A stretch of DNA of 64,000 bases, from NCBI RefSeq assembly GCF_024160105.1, contig NZ_JAMFTQ010000002.1, positions 217,195-281,194 on the forward strand, written 5' to 3'. Shown here in pieces: positions 1-8,297 of the stretch. Source of the stretch: Corynebacterium stercoris. Lineage in GTDB: Bacteria; Actinomycetota; Actinomycetes; Mycobacteriales; Mycobacteriaceae. Position numbers and translations under genes: made by a program. The first letter of the stretch is position 1. Every line of letters begins with the position of its first letter. The notes below the pieces were generated by a model. That model did not search any database, was not told the DNA's origin, and worked only from the letters and a program-made list of their open reading frames with translations.

Positions 1-343
1 AGTCGTAGTAGAAGCCGTCATTGATGGCGGGGCCGATGCCCAGCTTCGTGCCCGGGAACTCCGCCTGCACAGCCTGCGCCAACACGTGGGCGCAGGAGTG
101 GCGGATCACAGAACGGCCCAGCTCGGTGTTCGCAGCCACCGGCATGAACGTCGCGGTCGCATCCGGCACGTGGGAGAGGTCCTTGAGGTTGCCTTCCGCG
201 TCCTGGACGACGACGATCGCGTTCTCGCCCTTGTTCGGCAGGTCCAGCTCGCGCATCGCGGCGCCAACCGCAGTGCCGGCGGGAACCTCGAACGGCTCGA
301 ACTTCAGGGCCTCGCTGGCGTTGGTGGCTGCATCGGTGGGCAT
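1..343 (-). CDS. thrS: Threonyl-tRNA synthetase, N-terminal part (cut by window edge)
   Basis: Charges tRNA-Thr with threonine in the cytoplasm. Only the first ~114 codons are in the window. The visible protein starts [20 protein letters not shown], has a TGS-like ubiquitin fold (residues ~15-75) and then the start of the second editing-domain region, with the family motif [11 protein letters not shown] near residues 83-93. ATG at 343 is preceded by a good AAAGGAG ribosome binding site. The gene reads leftward out of the window, so the catalytic core and anticodon-binding domain cannot be judged. It is separated from the Dyp gene by ~110 nt; I see no T-box leader there. Confidence 0.93.
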   Translation of the reverse strand, partial: MPTDAATNASEALKFEPFEVPAGTAVGAAMRELDLPNKGENAIVVVQDAEGNLKDLSHVPDATATFMPVAANTELGRSVIRHSCAHVLAQAVQAEFPGTKLGIGPAINDGFYYD

Positions 344-455
344 GTGCGCTCCTTTAGGCGTCGAGGGCTCGCGTCATACCTGGACGCGGCCTTGGTCAGT
401 GCGGTAGCACAGTCTACTCCGCTCCCCCGGCACCGGCCGACTCGACGTGAAGCGC

Positions 456-1670
456 TCAGCCGAGGACCGACTCGCCCCAGAACTTGTCGCCCTTGCCGTC
501 CGCGGACGTGCCCGGCGGCACCCAGTACACCGACGAGCCGATGTGGGTGATCCACTCGTTGAGCCGGTCGGCCTCGTCCAGGCGCTGGAGCACCGGCGTG
601 AACTGCACGTCCGGGTCTTTTTGGAAGGCGATGAAGATCAGGCCTGCGTCGGAAAGCTCGGCCGAGCCCGGCGCCGGCGGCAGGTTGTAGTTGTAGGGGC
701 GGCGCTTGAAGCGCTGCTCCGGGTGGTTCGCGTCCGGGCGGGAGCGCGCCATGTGGGAGTTGCGGTCGATGACGGGCAGGCCGTACTGGTCGGTGGCGCC
801 GAAGTCGGGTTCGGTGAATTCGTCCCCGCCGCTGAGGGGGGCGCCGTCGGCAAGCGTGCGCCCCACGGCCTCCTCGCGGGAGGCGCGGTCGAGCATCTCC
901 CACTCGTCGAGGTGCATGGCGATGCGGCGAATGACGAGGGATGTCGAGCCGTCCTCGTTCCACACCTGCTCGGCGTACTCATCGGCCTCGTAGGGGTTGA
1001 CGGTGCCGTCGACCTGGCCGAAGAGGTTGCGCGGCGTCTGGCCTTTGGGGATGGCCCCGTAGGCGTTCATGAAGCCCTGTTGCACCCAGGCGATTTGGGC
1101 GTAATCGCCGCCGGCGCGGGTCATGTGGCGCATGGCCCAGGCGCACATGACGGGGTCGTCGGCGCAGATCTGCAGGGCGATGTCGGTTTGGCCCCACTCC
1201 TCGCGCAATTCGTCGCGCGTCATTGCCGGAATGTCGTGCAGCCAGGCCGGCTTCTCGCCCGGCGCGGCGATGTCGAAGACGCGCTCGCCGAAGCCGACGG
1301 TGAAGGTGAGGTTGGCGGGCCAGCGGTTCATCTCCGGCTCGAGGCTGCCGAGCGGAGTGCGGCCAGCGGCGAGTTCGCGCGCGTCCTCCGTCCACAGGCG
1401 CATGAGCCGTGCGAGGCCCGCCTTGTCCACGCCTCCCTTGAGGTTGAAACCGATCAGGTTGAGGTCCGCCTGCGTCGGCGTTTCCACGCCGGCTTGGTGC
1501 GGCCCGTCGAAGGCTACGATCGCCTCCTGCAACGGCTCGTGGTCCGGCTCGGAGTTGCTGGGCACCCCGGGAGGTGCCGCCTGGTCTTTCTCCCCGGCGC
1601 ACGCCGCGAGCACGCTTGCCGACGCCGCCGTTGCCGACCCCGCAATGAATCCTCTGCGCGAAACGCTCAT
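456..1670 (-). CDS. Tat-exported Dyp-type heme peroxidase (probable lipoprotein)
   Basis: Dye-decolourising peroxidase of the EfeB/Dyp family, 404 aa, acting outside the membrane with heme b. The N-terminus has a twin-arginine signal (SRRGFIAG, residues 4-11) ending in a lipobox-like LAAC at 21-24, so it may be exported folded by Tat and then lipidated. The family signature GQVDG lies at 218-222 (distal Asp221); His253 in RRIAMHLDEW fits the proximal heme ligand, and SHMARSRP carries the conserved distal Arg. It is last in a minus-strand cluster after the PCuAC and CopC genes, 15 nt from copC, which suggests a joint role in extracytoplasmic metal or heme handling. EfeU and EfeO are not beside it, so an iron-uptake role is not implied. 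Confidence 0.9.
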   Translation of the reverse strand: MSVSRRGFIAGSATAASASVLAACAGEKDQAAPPGVPSNSEPDHEPLQEAIVAFDGPHQAGVETPTQADLNLIGFNLKGGVDKAGLARLMRLWTEDARELAAGRTPLGSLEPEMNRWPANLTFTVGFGERVFDIAAPGEKPAWLHDIPAMTRDELREEWGQTDIALQICADDPVMCAWAMRHMTRAGGDYAQIAWVQQGFMNAYGAIPKGQTPRNLFGQVDGTVNPYEADEYAEQVWNEDGSTSLVIRRIAMHLDEWEMLDRASREEAVGRTLADGAPLSGGDEFTEPDFGATDQYGLPVIDRNSHMARSRPDANHPEQRFKRRPYNYNLPPAPGSAELSDAGLIFIAFQKDPDVQFTPVLQRLDEADRLNEWITHIGSSVYWVPPGTSADGKGDKFWGESVLG

Positions 1671-1685
1671 CGTGTGCCCCTCCCT

Positions 1686-2300
1686 CTAGACGTCGAGGCG
1701 CGGGGCAGTCGTGCCGCCGGTGCCGCTGTTCGGGTTGTCGTCCCCGCGCTTGTGCCTGCTGACTGCCGCCAAGCCCGCGCCGGCGACCGCGACCACGCCG
1801 ATGACGAGGAGGATGAGGCGCATATTGTCGCGGCTTTCCTCATCCACCGTCTGCGTGGCGGAATCGGTGTGCACGACGGTAGTGGCCCCTGCGGCCTGGG
1901 CGTGGGCGGTACCGTCAGGGTCGAAGGTGAACGTGGTCATGCCCTTTGTGGCGTGGCCGTCGGAGGAAATGATCTGGAAACCGATGCGGTACTCCCCCGG
2001 TTTGGTGTCCAGGTCGGCAGGCAGGTCGATGGACACGAAACGGCCCTCAACCTCCGGTTCGCCGGAGAAGAGCACGTCCGCCGCGCCGTCGGTGACGCGG
2101 GAGAGCGCGAAAGTGTTGAAGCCTTCCTTCGGTTCGCCGGAAAACTCGAGCACCAGCTCCGTCGGGAACGTTTGGAGGACGGCCCCGTTCTCCGGATTGC
2201 CGCCGATGACTGAGTCGTGGGCGAACGCCGCCGGGGTGGCGGCCATCCCGAGCATCGCCGCGGCGGCGACCCCACTTGCGAACCGACGACCCCGAACCAT
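1686..2300 (-). CDS. copC: CopC-domain copper-binding protein with C-terminal membrane anchor
   Basis: About 204 aa. A signal peptide ends at AFA-HD, so the mature protein would start with His, the usual Cu(II) ligand of CopC. The domain (LEFSGEPKEGF, FQIISSDGHATKGMTTFTF) keeps the distal Asp-x-His. A hydrophobic segment (LILLVIGVVAVAGAGLAAVS) near the C-terminus, followed by basic residues, should anchor it to the membrane. I chose ATG 2300 because GGAGAGG lies about 9 nt upstream; ATG 2306 and TTG 2321 are alternatives. It lies between the PCuAC chaperone and the Dyp peroxidase. Probable role: periplasm-like copper binding and relay in the cell envelope. Confidence 0.88.
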   Translation of the reverse strand: MVRGRRFASGVAAAAMLGMAATPAAFAHDSVIGGNPENGAVLQTFPTELVLEFSGEPKEGFNTFALSRVTDGAADVLFSGEPEVEGRFVSIDLPADLDTKPGEYRIGFQIISSDGHATKGMTTFTFDPDGTAHAQAAGATTVVHTDSATQTVDEESRDNMRLILLVIGVVAVAGAGLAAVSRHKRGDDNPNSGTGGTTAPRLDV

Positions 2301-2358
2301 GCTCATCCTCTCCGCACTCAATCTCGCTTGCTACCACCCACCCTAGTGGGCGCCAGCC

Positions 2359-2979
2359 CTAGTGCTTGTGCTCGCCGTGCTCGCCGCCGTTGTTGTGCTC
2401 TGCGCCGTGCTGGTGGCCCTGCAGGTTGCCGTCCTCGCCGTAGCTCTCGTCGCCCGCGCCCATGGTGCGCACCGCCACGTCCGGGACGAGCACCTCGGAG
2501 CCGTCGGCGAACTGAAGCGTCACCTCGACGGTGTCGCCGGCAGCGATCTCCGGCGCGTAGCCCATGATCATCAGGTGGTCGCTGCCCGGTTTGAACTCGT
2601 GGGAGCCGCCGGCCGGCACCGTGATGCCGCCTTCCTTCTGGCGCATCATGCCGTCCACGACCTCGTGGATCTCGTAGGACGCATCCCCCAGCGAGGTAGT
2701 GAAGCCGGTCAGCTCCACGTCCTTGTCGCTGCGGTTGTGCAGTACGCCGAAGATCGCGGTCATCTCGGAGCCGTCGGCGGTGTCCGTAGCAGCCTTCGCG
2801 CGGATCGTCGCGTCGGCGAGCATGACATCCGCGTCGTCGTGCGCCGCAGCGGTCGCCTCCGCGGTGGCGGCCTCGGAGGTCGCGACTTCGGTCGCCGTGC
2901 CGGAGGTGCCCTCGTTGCCGCAGGCGGCTAGGGAGAGGGCCACGAGACCCGCTGTCAGAGCGGCAGCAATTCGTCGCAT
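2359..2979 (-). CDS. PCu(A)C-type copper chaperone lipoprotein with His-rich tail
   Basis: 206 aa. The signal peptide ends in a lipobox (LAAC, Cys20), so it is a lipoprotein. The core is a PCu(A)C (DUF461) fold, with the Cu(I)-binding His (EIHE), the MM pair in VDGMMRQKE, the VPAGGSHEF strand and the HLMIMG motif. The C-terminus is a His/Glu-rich tail (QHQHGAEHNNGGEHGEHKH-like), which should add metal-binding sites. Proteins of this family deliver copper to cytochrome c oxidase CuA. First gene of the copper/Dyp cluster, 58 nt upstream of copC; an AAAGGA site precedes the start. Confidence 0.9.
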   Translation of the reverse strand: MRRIAAALTAGLVALSLAACGNEGTSGTATEVATSEAATAEATAAAHDDADVMLADATIRAKAATDTADGSEMTAIFGVLHNRSDKDVELTGFTTSLGDASYEIHEVVDGMMRQKEGGITVPAGGSHEFKPGSDHLMIMGYAPEIAAGDTVEVTLQFADGSEVLVPDVAVRTMGAGDESYGEDGNLQGHQHGAEHNNGGEHGEHKH

Positions 2980-3118
2980 TGAAGCATCAATCCTTTCGAG
3001 CTTTGCGGCCCGGGGACAAACCCAGGCGCATCTTCGCGTAACTGAGGCAGTAGTCGGCTGCCGCTCCGCGAAAGTTCCCGCGGGGTGAAAATAATCGTCG
3101 TTAAGCGTGCTGCTCCCC

Positions 3119-4318
3119 CTACTCCACGCCGAGTGCCGGCCCGACAGTCTTCCAGGTCAGCGGCAGTTCGCGCTGGAAGGTGCCCAGGTTATGAGTACCC
3201 TCGTAAAGTTCGTACCAGTCGTAGTCCACCCCGCGCTTGTCCGCGCGCGCCATGAAGTGGTGGGAGCACACGTACGCGAGCTGCTCATCCGGGACAAGCA
3301 GGAAATCGGGCGAATCGCTCATGCCCTTGTCGAACTCGGAATGGATGCCGCGCGACGCAGTGACGAAGATTTTCTTGCCGCTCAGCCCCTCGAAGTTGCT
3401 CACCGGGGAGTTCGCGTCCCACGCCGGGTCGAAGGTGCCGCCCCACATCTTGGCCGGGTCGCCCTTATAGAAGCGCACGCCGAGCTGCGCAAACGACTTA
3501 CCTATCAGGCCGGACGTGGACGGGCAGGAGGAGTACGTGCCGGTGGCCACGAAGCGGTCCGACAGCGTGGCAATCAGCAGCGCCGATGCGCCGTGTGCCG
3601 AGGATCCGGCGATGGCATCGCGGCCGGTGCCGTGGAACACCTCGTCGATGACCGGCGGCAGCTCGCGCGAGAGGTACGTCACCCACTTGAACTCGCCCGC
3701 CTCGGGGTGCGGTTCGCGCCAGTCCGTGGCCATCGAGCCGCGCATGCCGTACGGGGAGACGACGTTGACGTTCTTGCCCTCGAAAAATTCAGGAATGCCC
3801 TCGTACTGGGTGAACGGGGTGCCACCCGCGCCACCGAGGATGTAGTACGCCGGGCGCGGCGTGGTGTTGTCCGGCCCGCCCGCGGGCGAGATCACGTCGT
3901 TGACAATTTCCTTGCTCATCGACGGCGAGTACACCGTGACCTTCCACATCGTCTCGCTGACCTGCTCCACCTTGCGCAGCTCCCCCACCGGCGCGTCCGG
4001 GCTCGGCGCGATCTTGCGGGAGCTCACGCTTGACGACGATCCCTCCTTGTCGAACCCGAACAGCATCGACCCGAAAGCACCGCCCATCAACCCGGCGAGG
4101 AGCACCGCCGGCCACGCCGCGACCGGGTGCGAGGATGTCGAACTCCGCGAGCGGTTAAAGCGCTCCTTGAGACTGTCGCCGGAGGATCTCTCGGCGGCAG
4201 GCTGCTCGGCGACCGTGGTGGTCGCGTTCTCCTGCGCGTGCGCGGGTGCGGCAACGAGGGAGAACGTCATGGCGGCGGCGGTGGCGAGGGCCCAACCGCG
4301 TCGTCGAGTCGTGTGCAT
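3119..4318 (-). CDS. Corynomycolyltransferase (antigen 85 / Cmt family esterase)
   Basis: 399 aa. Transfers corynomycolic acids from trehalose monocorynomycolate to trehalose or arabinogalactan in the outer envelope. The alpha/beta-hydrolase fold is recognisable: oxyanion region YYILGGAGG (158-166), nucleophile Ser240 in AGSSAHGASA, which aligns with the GLSMSGSSA elbow of antigen 85, and the final catalytic His376 in EGTHNLGTF followed by WKTVGPALG. An N-terminal signal peptide (residues 1-28, AHA cleavage) is followed by a Ser/Arg-rich linker and a second hydrophobic stretch at 66-90, so the enzyme may stay membrane-anchored. Substrate preference cannot be read from the sequence. Confidence 0.88.
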   Translation of the reverse strand: MHTTRRRGWALATAAAMTFSLVAAPAHAQENATTTVAEQPAAERSSGDSLKERFNRSRSSTSSHPVAAWPAVLLAGLMGGAFGSMLFGFDKEGSSSSVSSRKIAPSPDAPVGELRKVEQVSETMWKVTVYSPSMSKEIVNDVISPAGGPDNTTPRPAYYILGGAGGTPFTQYEGIPEFFEGKNVNVVSPYGMRGSMATDWREPHPEAGEFKWVTYLSRELPPVIDEVFHGTGRDAIAGSSAHGASALLIATLSDRFVATGTYSSCPSTSGLIGKSFAQLGVRFYKGDPAKMWGGTFDPAWDANSPVSNFEGLSGKKIFVTASRGIHSEFDKGMSDSPDFLLVPDEQLAYVCSHHFMARADKRGVDYDWYELYEGTHNLGTFQRELPLTWKTVGPALGVE

Positions 4319-4388
4319 TCTGCCACTGTAGCTGCGACTGCAGGAGTGGCGGATTGGATTGAGCGCGAACTCGCTTGACCTAGCACCC

Positions 4389-7232
4389 CTAGCTAGACCC
4401 TGTGAGTTCGGTGTAGCGCGCGAACAGAACTTCTTGGCGCTGCCGTTCCGAGGTGAGCTTACGCGGCGCCCCGAATGCTAGGTCCACTTCGCGGTCTAGT
4501 GCGTCGTGCGCCTTCACAAGCACGGGGTCCATTGCGAGGGGGTTGTAGTGCTCTGCGAGTGAGCGCTCCGGGTGCAGCGCACGTGCGTCTATAATTTTCT
4601 GCCCCGCTTCGATGATCCGTTGACGGCTCGTTTGCGTCAGCTCCGGGACGGGCAATGTGTTCCATGTCAGGGACCCGGAGAAACTTAGGTCTGACTTGAG
4701 GTAGCCGCCGATAGACCGCTGCCACGTGATGAACATGCTTGAAGACACAAGAGCGAAAAGCAACCCGGCCGGGTCTTCCGCAGCATAGACCCTGTTGCTG
4801 CAAATTACTTCTGGTGCTAGGTAGGCGGCTGTAAAGAATCTCCTGTTCGTCGAAACGACGATGGGCAGGCATAAGTATTCCGTAGACGGTTGCCTGATCG
4901 AAACGAAAAGGTGAGGGGTCTTTTCAGCCTTCTTTGTAGCGGCCTGCTTCGCTTTGGATCGCATCTCGCGAACCCCTTCAAGCCGCTTTCTCAGTTCCGG
5001 AGATTTAGCAACGTCGGACGGTTCGAGATCCACGAGCCATAGACACCAACGTTTCGATCCTCGAACCAATTCAGCTGCCGCAATGAATGGACGAAGGTAG
5101 CGTGCCGCGACCGGATCGTTTAAGACCTGTGGCAGTTGCTCGGGTGTGACCATCAAATGACCACCATCGCGTGGTTCAGACCCGTTGACAATTGGGGGGA
5201 GTTCAGGTGAAAGCGGTCGTGTTCGCGGCCCCACTAGCACCCACGGACTGTCCGCGAGGTAGGCATTGACCCCGATCCTGACTTCCACTTCCGTCCCATC
5301 TGAATTGGGGCGCGGGTATTCCCATAAACGCTGCTTCACTGCGCGGCTACGAGTAAAACCGATGATCACGCAGTGTACCGCGGCTTTTCCCGGGGCTTCC
5401 GAGTCCCAAGCGAATGTGCGGTGTCCAAACTTGATGATCCAACCCATATCCCGCAATGGCCCAAAGATCAACGGAACCTGAACCCCTTGCACTACAGAAT
5501 TAGTTGAAACGAATGCGAATTCCCCTCGTCTGGTTTCGAGAAGACGTGCGGACTTGATAAACCAACCGCTCACAAAATCGATCAGACCAGATGGGTATTC
5601 GCCCCACGCTGCGGCCAAATCTAGCTTCTGATGTTTCGACATAGTTCGGGAACCAGAAAATGGCGGATTACCGAATATAAATGTCTCACCCTGTACTTGT
5701 GGTAGTACATCGCTCCAAACCATCTGTAAGGCGTTGCCGTGGTGGATATGCGCGGTAATGGTAATCGGCAGGCGGTCGGGGGCTTGGCCTACTCGGTCGG
5801 CCAGGTGCCTGTTTTCTTGGTGGTCTACAAGAAACATGGCGGTTTCTGCGATGCGTGCGGGCCACCAGTTCAGTTCGAAACCGTGAAATTGTCCAATACT
5901 TAATTTCTGTTCCCACGTGGCATCGAGGGCCATACCCATTTCACCTTCACGCTTGCGGATAGCAACGATGAGGTCCGTTTCGATCCGACGTAGTTCCCGG
6001 TATGCGACGACAAGGAAATTGCCGCTACCGCAAGCGGGATCGCAGAACAGGTGTTTTGCGAGACTGTCACGGAATTGGCGCAGTTTGGCCGTTGGTGTGG
6101 ACTTTGCGGCTATCAATCGGTCGGCCTCAGCCCGCATCTCATCGAGGAACAGCGGCCCGATGGTCTTGAGAATGTTCTTCTCGCTTGTGTAGTGCTCGCC
6201 ATCGCTGCGACGTGCTTCCTTCGACTTCACCAATTGAAACAGGGAGCCGAAGATAGCGGGACTGATATGCGTCCACTGAAATCGGCACGCATTGATGAGA
6301 GCGTCGCGCATTGCAGGGTTGAAGTACTGCATCGGCATTGTCACAGCGAAAATGGAGCCGTTCACGTATGGGAAACGCGCAAGCGCGTCGGGCAGGCGCT
6401 TAGAGCGGGCTTCTTCAGGCGTGTTGAGCACGTCGAAGAGTGCGGCGAGCTGGCTGCCCAGTGTCTCTGACGTAGTGTGATCCAGCACGAATCGATAAAA
6501 CAAGTCCTGTTCCCATAGGCCCGCGTCGTCACCAAAAAGGAGAAACAACAAGCGCGTGAGGTACATGGAGGTTTCCTGTACCGCCGCGTCCTCGTCTTCC
6601 GGGTTTGTCGGCGCGTCATCGCCCACTTTTTCATCTGCATCGTCACCCACCATGGCAGTGAACAGGTCCGCCATGAGCTGGGACGCTCTGATCGACGCCG
6701 CTTCCTGTTCCTCGGGGGTGACATCCTCGTAGCCGGCAAAGAACTTCAACTGGTCTACGTAGTCGTCCACTTCTGCCAGCGGAAATGTGATGTCGTAGCG
6801 CTGTTCGGGTGCCCCCAGCCGGATTAGGCGGAATGTCTCAAAGTCAGACGCAATGATGTAGTTCGGCTGTTCGGCGTCGCTGACGCTGCCACCTTGCAGG
6901 TAGTCGCGGGCCTGCGCTACGGCAGCATCGAGGTTTTTACCGGGTGACTTGGCTTCCCCGATTACCACGCCGGGCCAAAAAAGGTCGATATAGCCACCTT
7001 GGCCTGACGACGCGCGCCGGGCGTCCTGTTCAAACAAATCGAAACGCGTGGCAGTAATTCCGAAAGCTGCCAGCAACTCGGACCAAAAGCTTTGGGCGTA
7101 CTTCTTTTCGATGCCACCTTGATTCGCTTCACCCCATGCATCTAGCCGTTGCCGCCAGTCATGCTTAAACCGTGTGAGATTTGCGCGCATGGTTGCGGCA
7201 TCCGGGCGCTGCATCGTGGAAGTGGAGAACAT
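4389..7232 (-). CDS. Single-chain restriction-modification enzyme (MmeI/YeeA-like nuclease plus adenine methyltransferase)
   Basis: 947 aa. The N-terminal domain has a PD-(D/E)XK nuclease pattern: Asp83 in GYIDLFWPG and Glu93-Ala-Lys95 in IGEAKSPG. A helical connector follows (~180-390, with GEHYTS at 345-350). The gamma-type N6-adenine methyltransferase has SAM motif I DPACGSGNF (398-406) and catalytic motif IV NPPF (522-525). The C-terminal third should be the target-recognition domain (SFSGSLTWNTLPVPELT). This is the layout of type IIG/IIL enzymes such as MmeI, where one chain cuts and modifies. No separate methylase, specificity or helicase gene is adjacent. It lies alone next to a tRNA-Val gene and is less GC-rich than its neighbours, which suggests horizontal acquisition. 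The start is uncertain: GAGGA directly abuts ATG 7232. Confidence 0.85.
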   Translation of the reverse strand: MFSTSTMQRPDAATMRANLTRFKHDWRQRLDAWGEANQGGIEKKYAQSFWSELLAAFGITATRFDLFEQDARRASSGQGGYIDLFWPGVVIGEAKSPGKNLDAAVAQARDYLQGGSVSDAEQPNYIIASDFETFRLIRLGAPEQRYDITFPLAEVDDYVDQLKFFAGYEDVTPEEQEAASIRASQLMADLFTAMVGDDADEKVGDDAPTNPEDEDAAVQETSMYLTRLLFLLFGDDAGLWEQDLFYRFVLDHTTSETLGSQLAALFDVLNTPEEARSKRLPDALARFPYVNGSIFAVTMPMQYFNPAMRDALINACRFQWTHISPAIFGSLFQLVKSKEARRSDGEHYTSEKNILKTIGPLFLDEMRAEADRLIAAKSTPTAKLRQFRDSLAKHLFCDPACGSGNFLVVAYRELRRIETDLIVAIRKREGEMGMALDATWEQKLSIGQFHGFELNWWPARIAETAMFLVDHQENRHLADRVGQAPDRLPITITAHIHHGNALQMVWSDVLPQVQGETFIFGNPPFSGSRTMSKHQKLDLAAAWGEYPSGLIDFVSGWFIKSARLLETRRGEFAFVSTNSVVQGVQVPLIFGPLRDMGWIIKFGHRTFAWDSEAPGKAAVHCVIIGFTRSRAVKQRLWEYPRPNSDGTEVEVRIGVNAYLADSPWVLVGPRTRPLSPELPPIVNGSEPRDGGHLMVTPEQLPQVLNDPVAARYLRPFIAAAELVRGSKRWCLWLVDLEPSDVAKSPELRKRLEGVREMRSKAKQAATKKAEKTPHLFVSIRQPSTEYLCLPIVVSTNRRFFTAAYLAPEVICSNRVYAAEDPAGLLFALVSSSMFITWQRSIGGYLKSDLSFSGSLTWNTLPVPELTQTSRQRIIEAGQKIIDARALHPERSLAEHYNPLAMDPVLVKAHDALDREVDLAFGAPRKLTSERQRQEVLFARYTELTGSS

Positions 7233-7361
7233 TCCTCAACCGTAGCAATCTGCGGAGGTGCGACCGAGGCCGTTCTTAACCGAACTTGAGTGCATCCATG
7301 ACGCGACTACGCGCAAACGGACCCTAGGCGAATACAGCCTGGGGTCCGTTGAATACATTTG

Positions 7362-7433
7362 TGGTCCTAGCTGGGATCGAACCAGCGACCTTTCCGGTGT
7401 GAACGGAACGCTCTTCCACTGAGCCATAGGACC
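7362..7433 (-). tRNA. tRNA-Val (anticodon CAC)
   Basis: 72 nt with a full cloverleaf: acceptor GGTCCTA/TAGGACC, D stem GCTC/GAGC, anticodon stem TTCCG/CGGAA with loop TTCACAC, T arm GCTGG-TTCGATC-CCAGC, discriminator A, no encoded CCA. The anticodon CAC reads the valine codon GUG. It lies ~130 nt from the start of the restriction-modification gene. Confidence 0.95.
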
Positions 7434-7678
7434 GAACGGCGAACACTTTACACAGCCCCACGGCCTACAACGAATCGCCAGCTCAACCCACTAATTTCCA
7501 GCAGGGTCGTCCAAGCCCAAAACCCCTCCCCCAATCACATCGCTGTAATCTGCGCAGAGCCCAAAGGTGATCGTCGGCACGCGCCGGACACCCCCGGCGA
7601 ACTGCGGATTTGGTCGCACCGCGCGCAGCGGTTAAGGTTCTATCTCGCACAATCACAGTGCTGAGGCACAGTGCGAAT
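7434..7678. other. Intergenic stretch between the tRNA-Val and the tRNA cluster
   Basis: 245 nt between two oppositely oriented tRNA loci. It must hold the promoter of the plus-strand tRNA cluster, but I see no clean -35/-10 pair. No coding frame is convincing. Confidence 0.4.
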
Positions 7679-7751
7679 GCGGATGTAGCGCAGTTGGTAG
7701 CGCATCACCTTGCCAAGGTGAGGGTCGCGAGTTCGAGTCTCGTCATCCGCT
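7679..7751 (+). tRNA. tRNA-Gly (anticodon GCC), copy 1
   Basis: 73 nt. Acceptor GCGGATG/CATCCGC, anticodon stem TCACC/GGTGA with loop TTGCCAA, T arm GCGAG-TTCGAGT-CTCGT, discriminator T. The sequence is identical to the copies at 7898 and 8176. First gene of a six-tRNA cluster. Confidence 0.96.
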
Positions 7752-7776
7752 CCAGGCCCACAAGGGCCGATGTCCC

Positions 7777-7848
7777 GCGCGATTAGCTCAGCGGGAGAGC
7801 GCTTCCCTGACACGGAAGAGGTCACTGGTTCAATCCCAGTATCGCGCA
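7777..7848 (+). tRNA. tRNA-Val (anticodon GAC), copy 1
   Basis: 72 nt. Acceptor GCGCGAT/ATCGCGC fully paired, anticodon stem CTTCC/GGAAG with loop CTGACAC, T arm ACTGG-TTCAATC-CCAGT, discriminator A. Confidence 0.96.
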
Positions 7849-7897
7849 CCGGATTTCCTCACGGAAATCCTCTTCCGAGGCGAAAAGCCGACGAAGT

Positions 7898-7970
7898 GCG
7901 GATGTAGCGCAGTTGGTAGCGCATCACCTTGCCAAGGTGAGGGTCGCGAGTTCGAGTCTCGTCATCCGCT
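7898..7970 (+). tRNA. tRNA-Gly (anticodon GCC), copy 2
   Basis: Identical in sequence to the copy at 7679-7751; no encoded CCA. Confidence 0.96.
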
Positions 7971-7998
7971 CAAGTACTTTCCACGTACTTCACATCCT

Positions 7999-8069
7999 GG
8001 TGGATTGGTCGAGTGGTTAGGCAACGGTCTGCAAAACCGTGTACACGGGTTCGATTCCCGTATCCACCT
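7999..8069 (+). tRNA. tRNA-Cys (anticodon GCA)
   Basis: 71 nt. Acceptor GGTGGAT/ATCCACC, anticodon loop CTGCAAA, T arm ACGGG-TTCGATT-CCCGT. It is the only Cys tRNA in the window and sits in the middle of the Gly/Val cluster. Confidence 0.95.
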
Positions 8070-8102
8070 CCACAAAAGCCGTCCCCGTTACGGATAACTC
8101 AC

Positions 8103-8174
8103 GCGCGTTTAGCTCAGCGGGAGAGCGCTTCCCTGACACGGAAGAGGTCACTGGTTCAATCCCAGTATCGCGCA
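8103..8174 (+). tRNA. tRNA-Val (anticodon GAC), copy 2, with an acceptor-stem mismatch
   Basis: Same as the copy at 7777 except that position 6 is T instead of A (GCGCGTT against ATCGCGC), giving a 6:67 U-U mismatch in the acceptor stem. The rest of the cloverleaf is intact. One nucleotide separates its discriminator (8174) from the next tRNA-Gly. Confidence 0.92.
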
Positions 8175-8175
8175 C

Positions 8176-8248
8176 GCGGATGTAGCGCAGTTGGTAGCGC
8201 ATCACCTTGCCAAGGTGAGGGTCGCGAGTTCGAGTCTCGTCATCCGCT
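8176..8248 (+). tRNA. tRNA-Gly (anticodon GCC), copy 3
   Basis: Identical to the other two tRNA-Gly copies. Begins one nucleotide after the preceding tRNA-Val, so both must mature from one precursor. Followed 49 nt later by the RibD-C reductase start. Confidence 0.96.
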
Positions 8249-8297
8249 CCACGTCAGCCCCGGTTCCACGCGTTGGAGCCGGGGTTATGCTTTCCCC

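Noticed and set aside
344..455. T-box riboswitch upstream of thrS
   Set aside because: Only ~110 nt are available, with no T-box sequence or specifier-loop structure visible.
447..2213. Long plus-strand frame of 588 codons
   Set aside because: It is the antisense shadow of the Dyp and CopC genes, which have clear family motifs on the minus strand.
3001..3118. DtxR or Zur operator before the copper cluster
   Set aside because: No sequence close to the 19-bp DtxR palindrome or a Zur-like palindrome is visible in this gap.
4319..7361. Integrative element using tRNA-Val(CAC) as attachment site
   Set aside because: I found no integrase and no duplicated tRNA end near 4.3-4.4 kb, so site-specific integration is not supported.
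8013..8297. N-terminal extension of the RibD-C reductase frame
   Set aside because: This stretch is tRNA-Cys, tRNA-Val and tRNA-Gly; the real start is ATG 8298.
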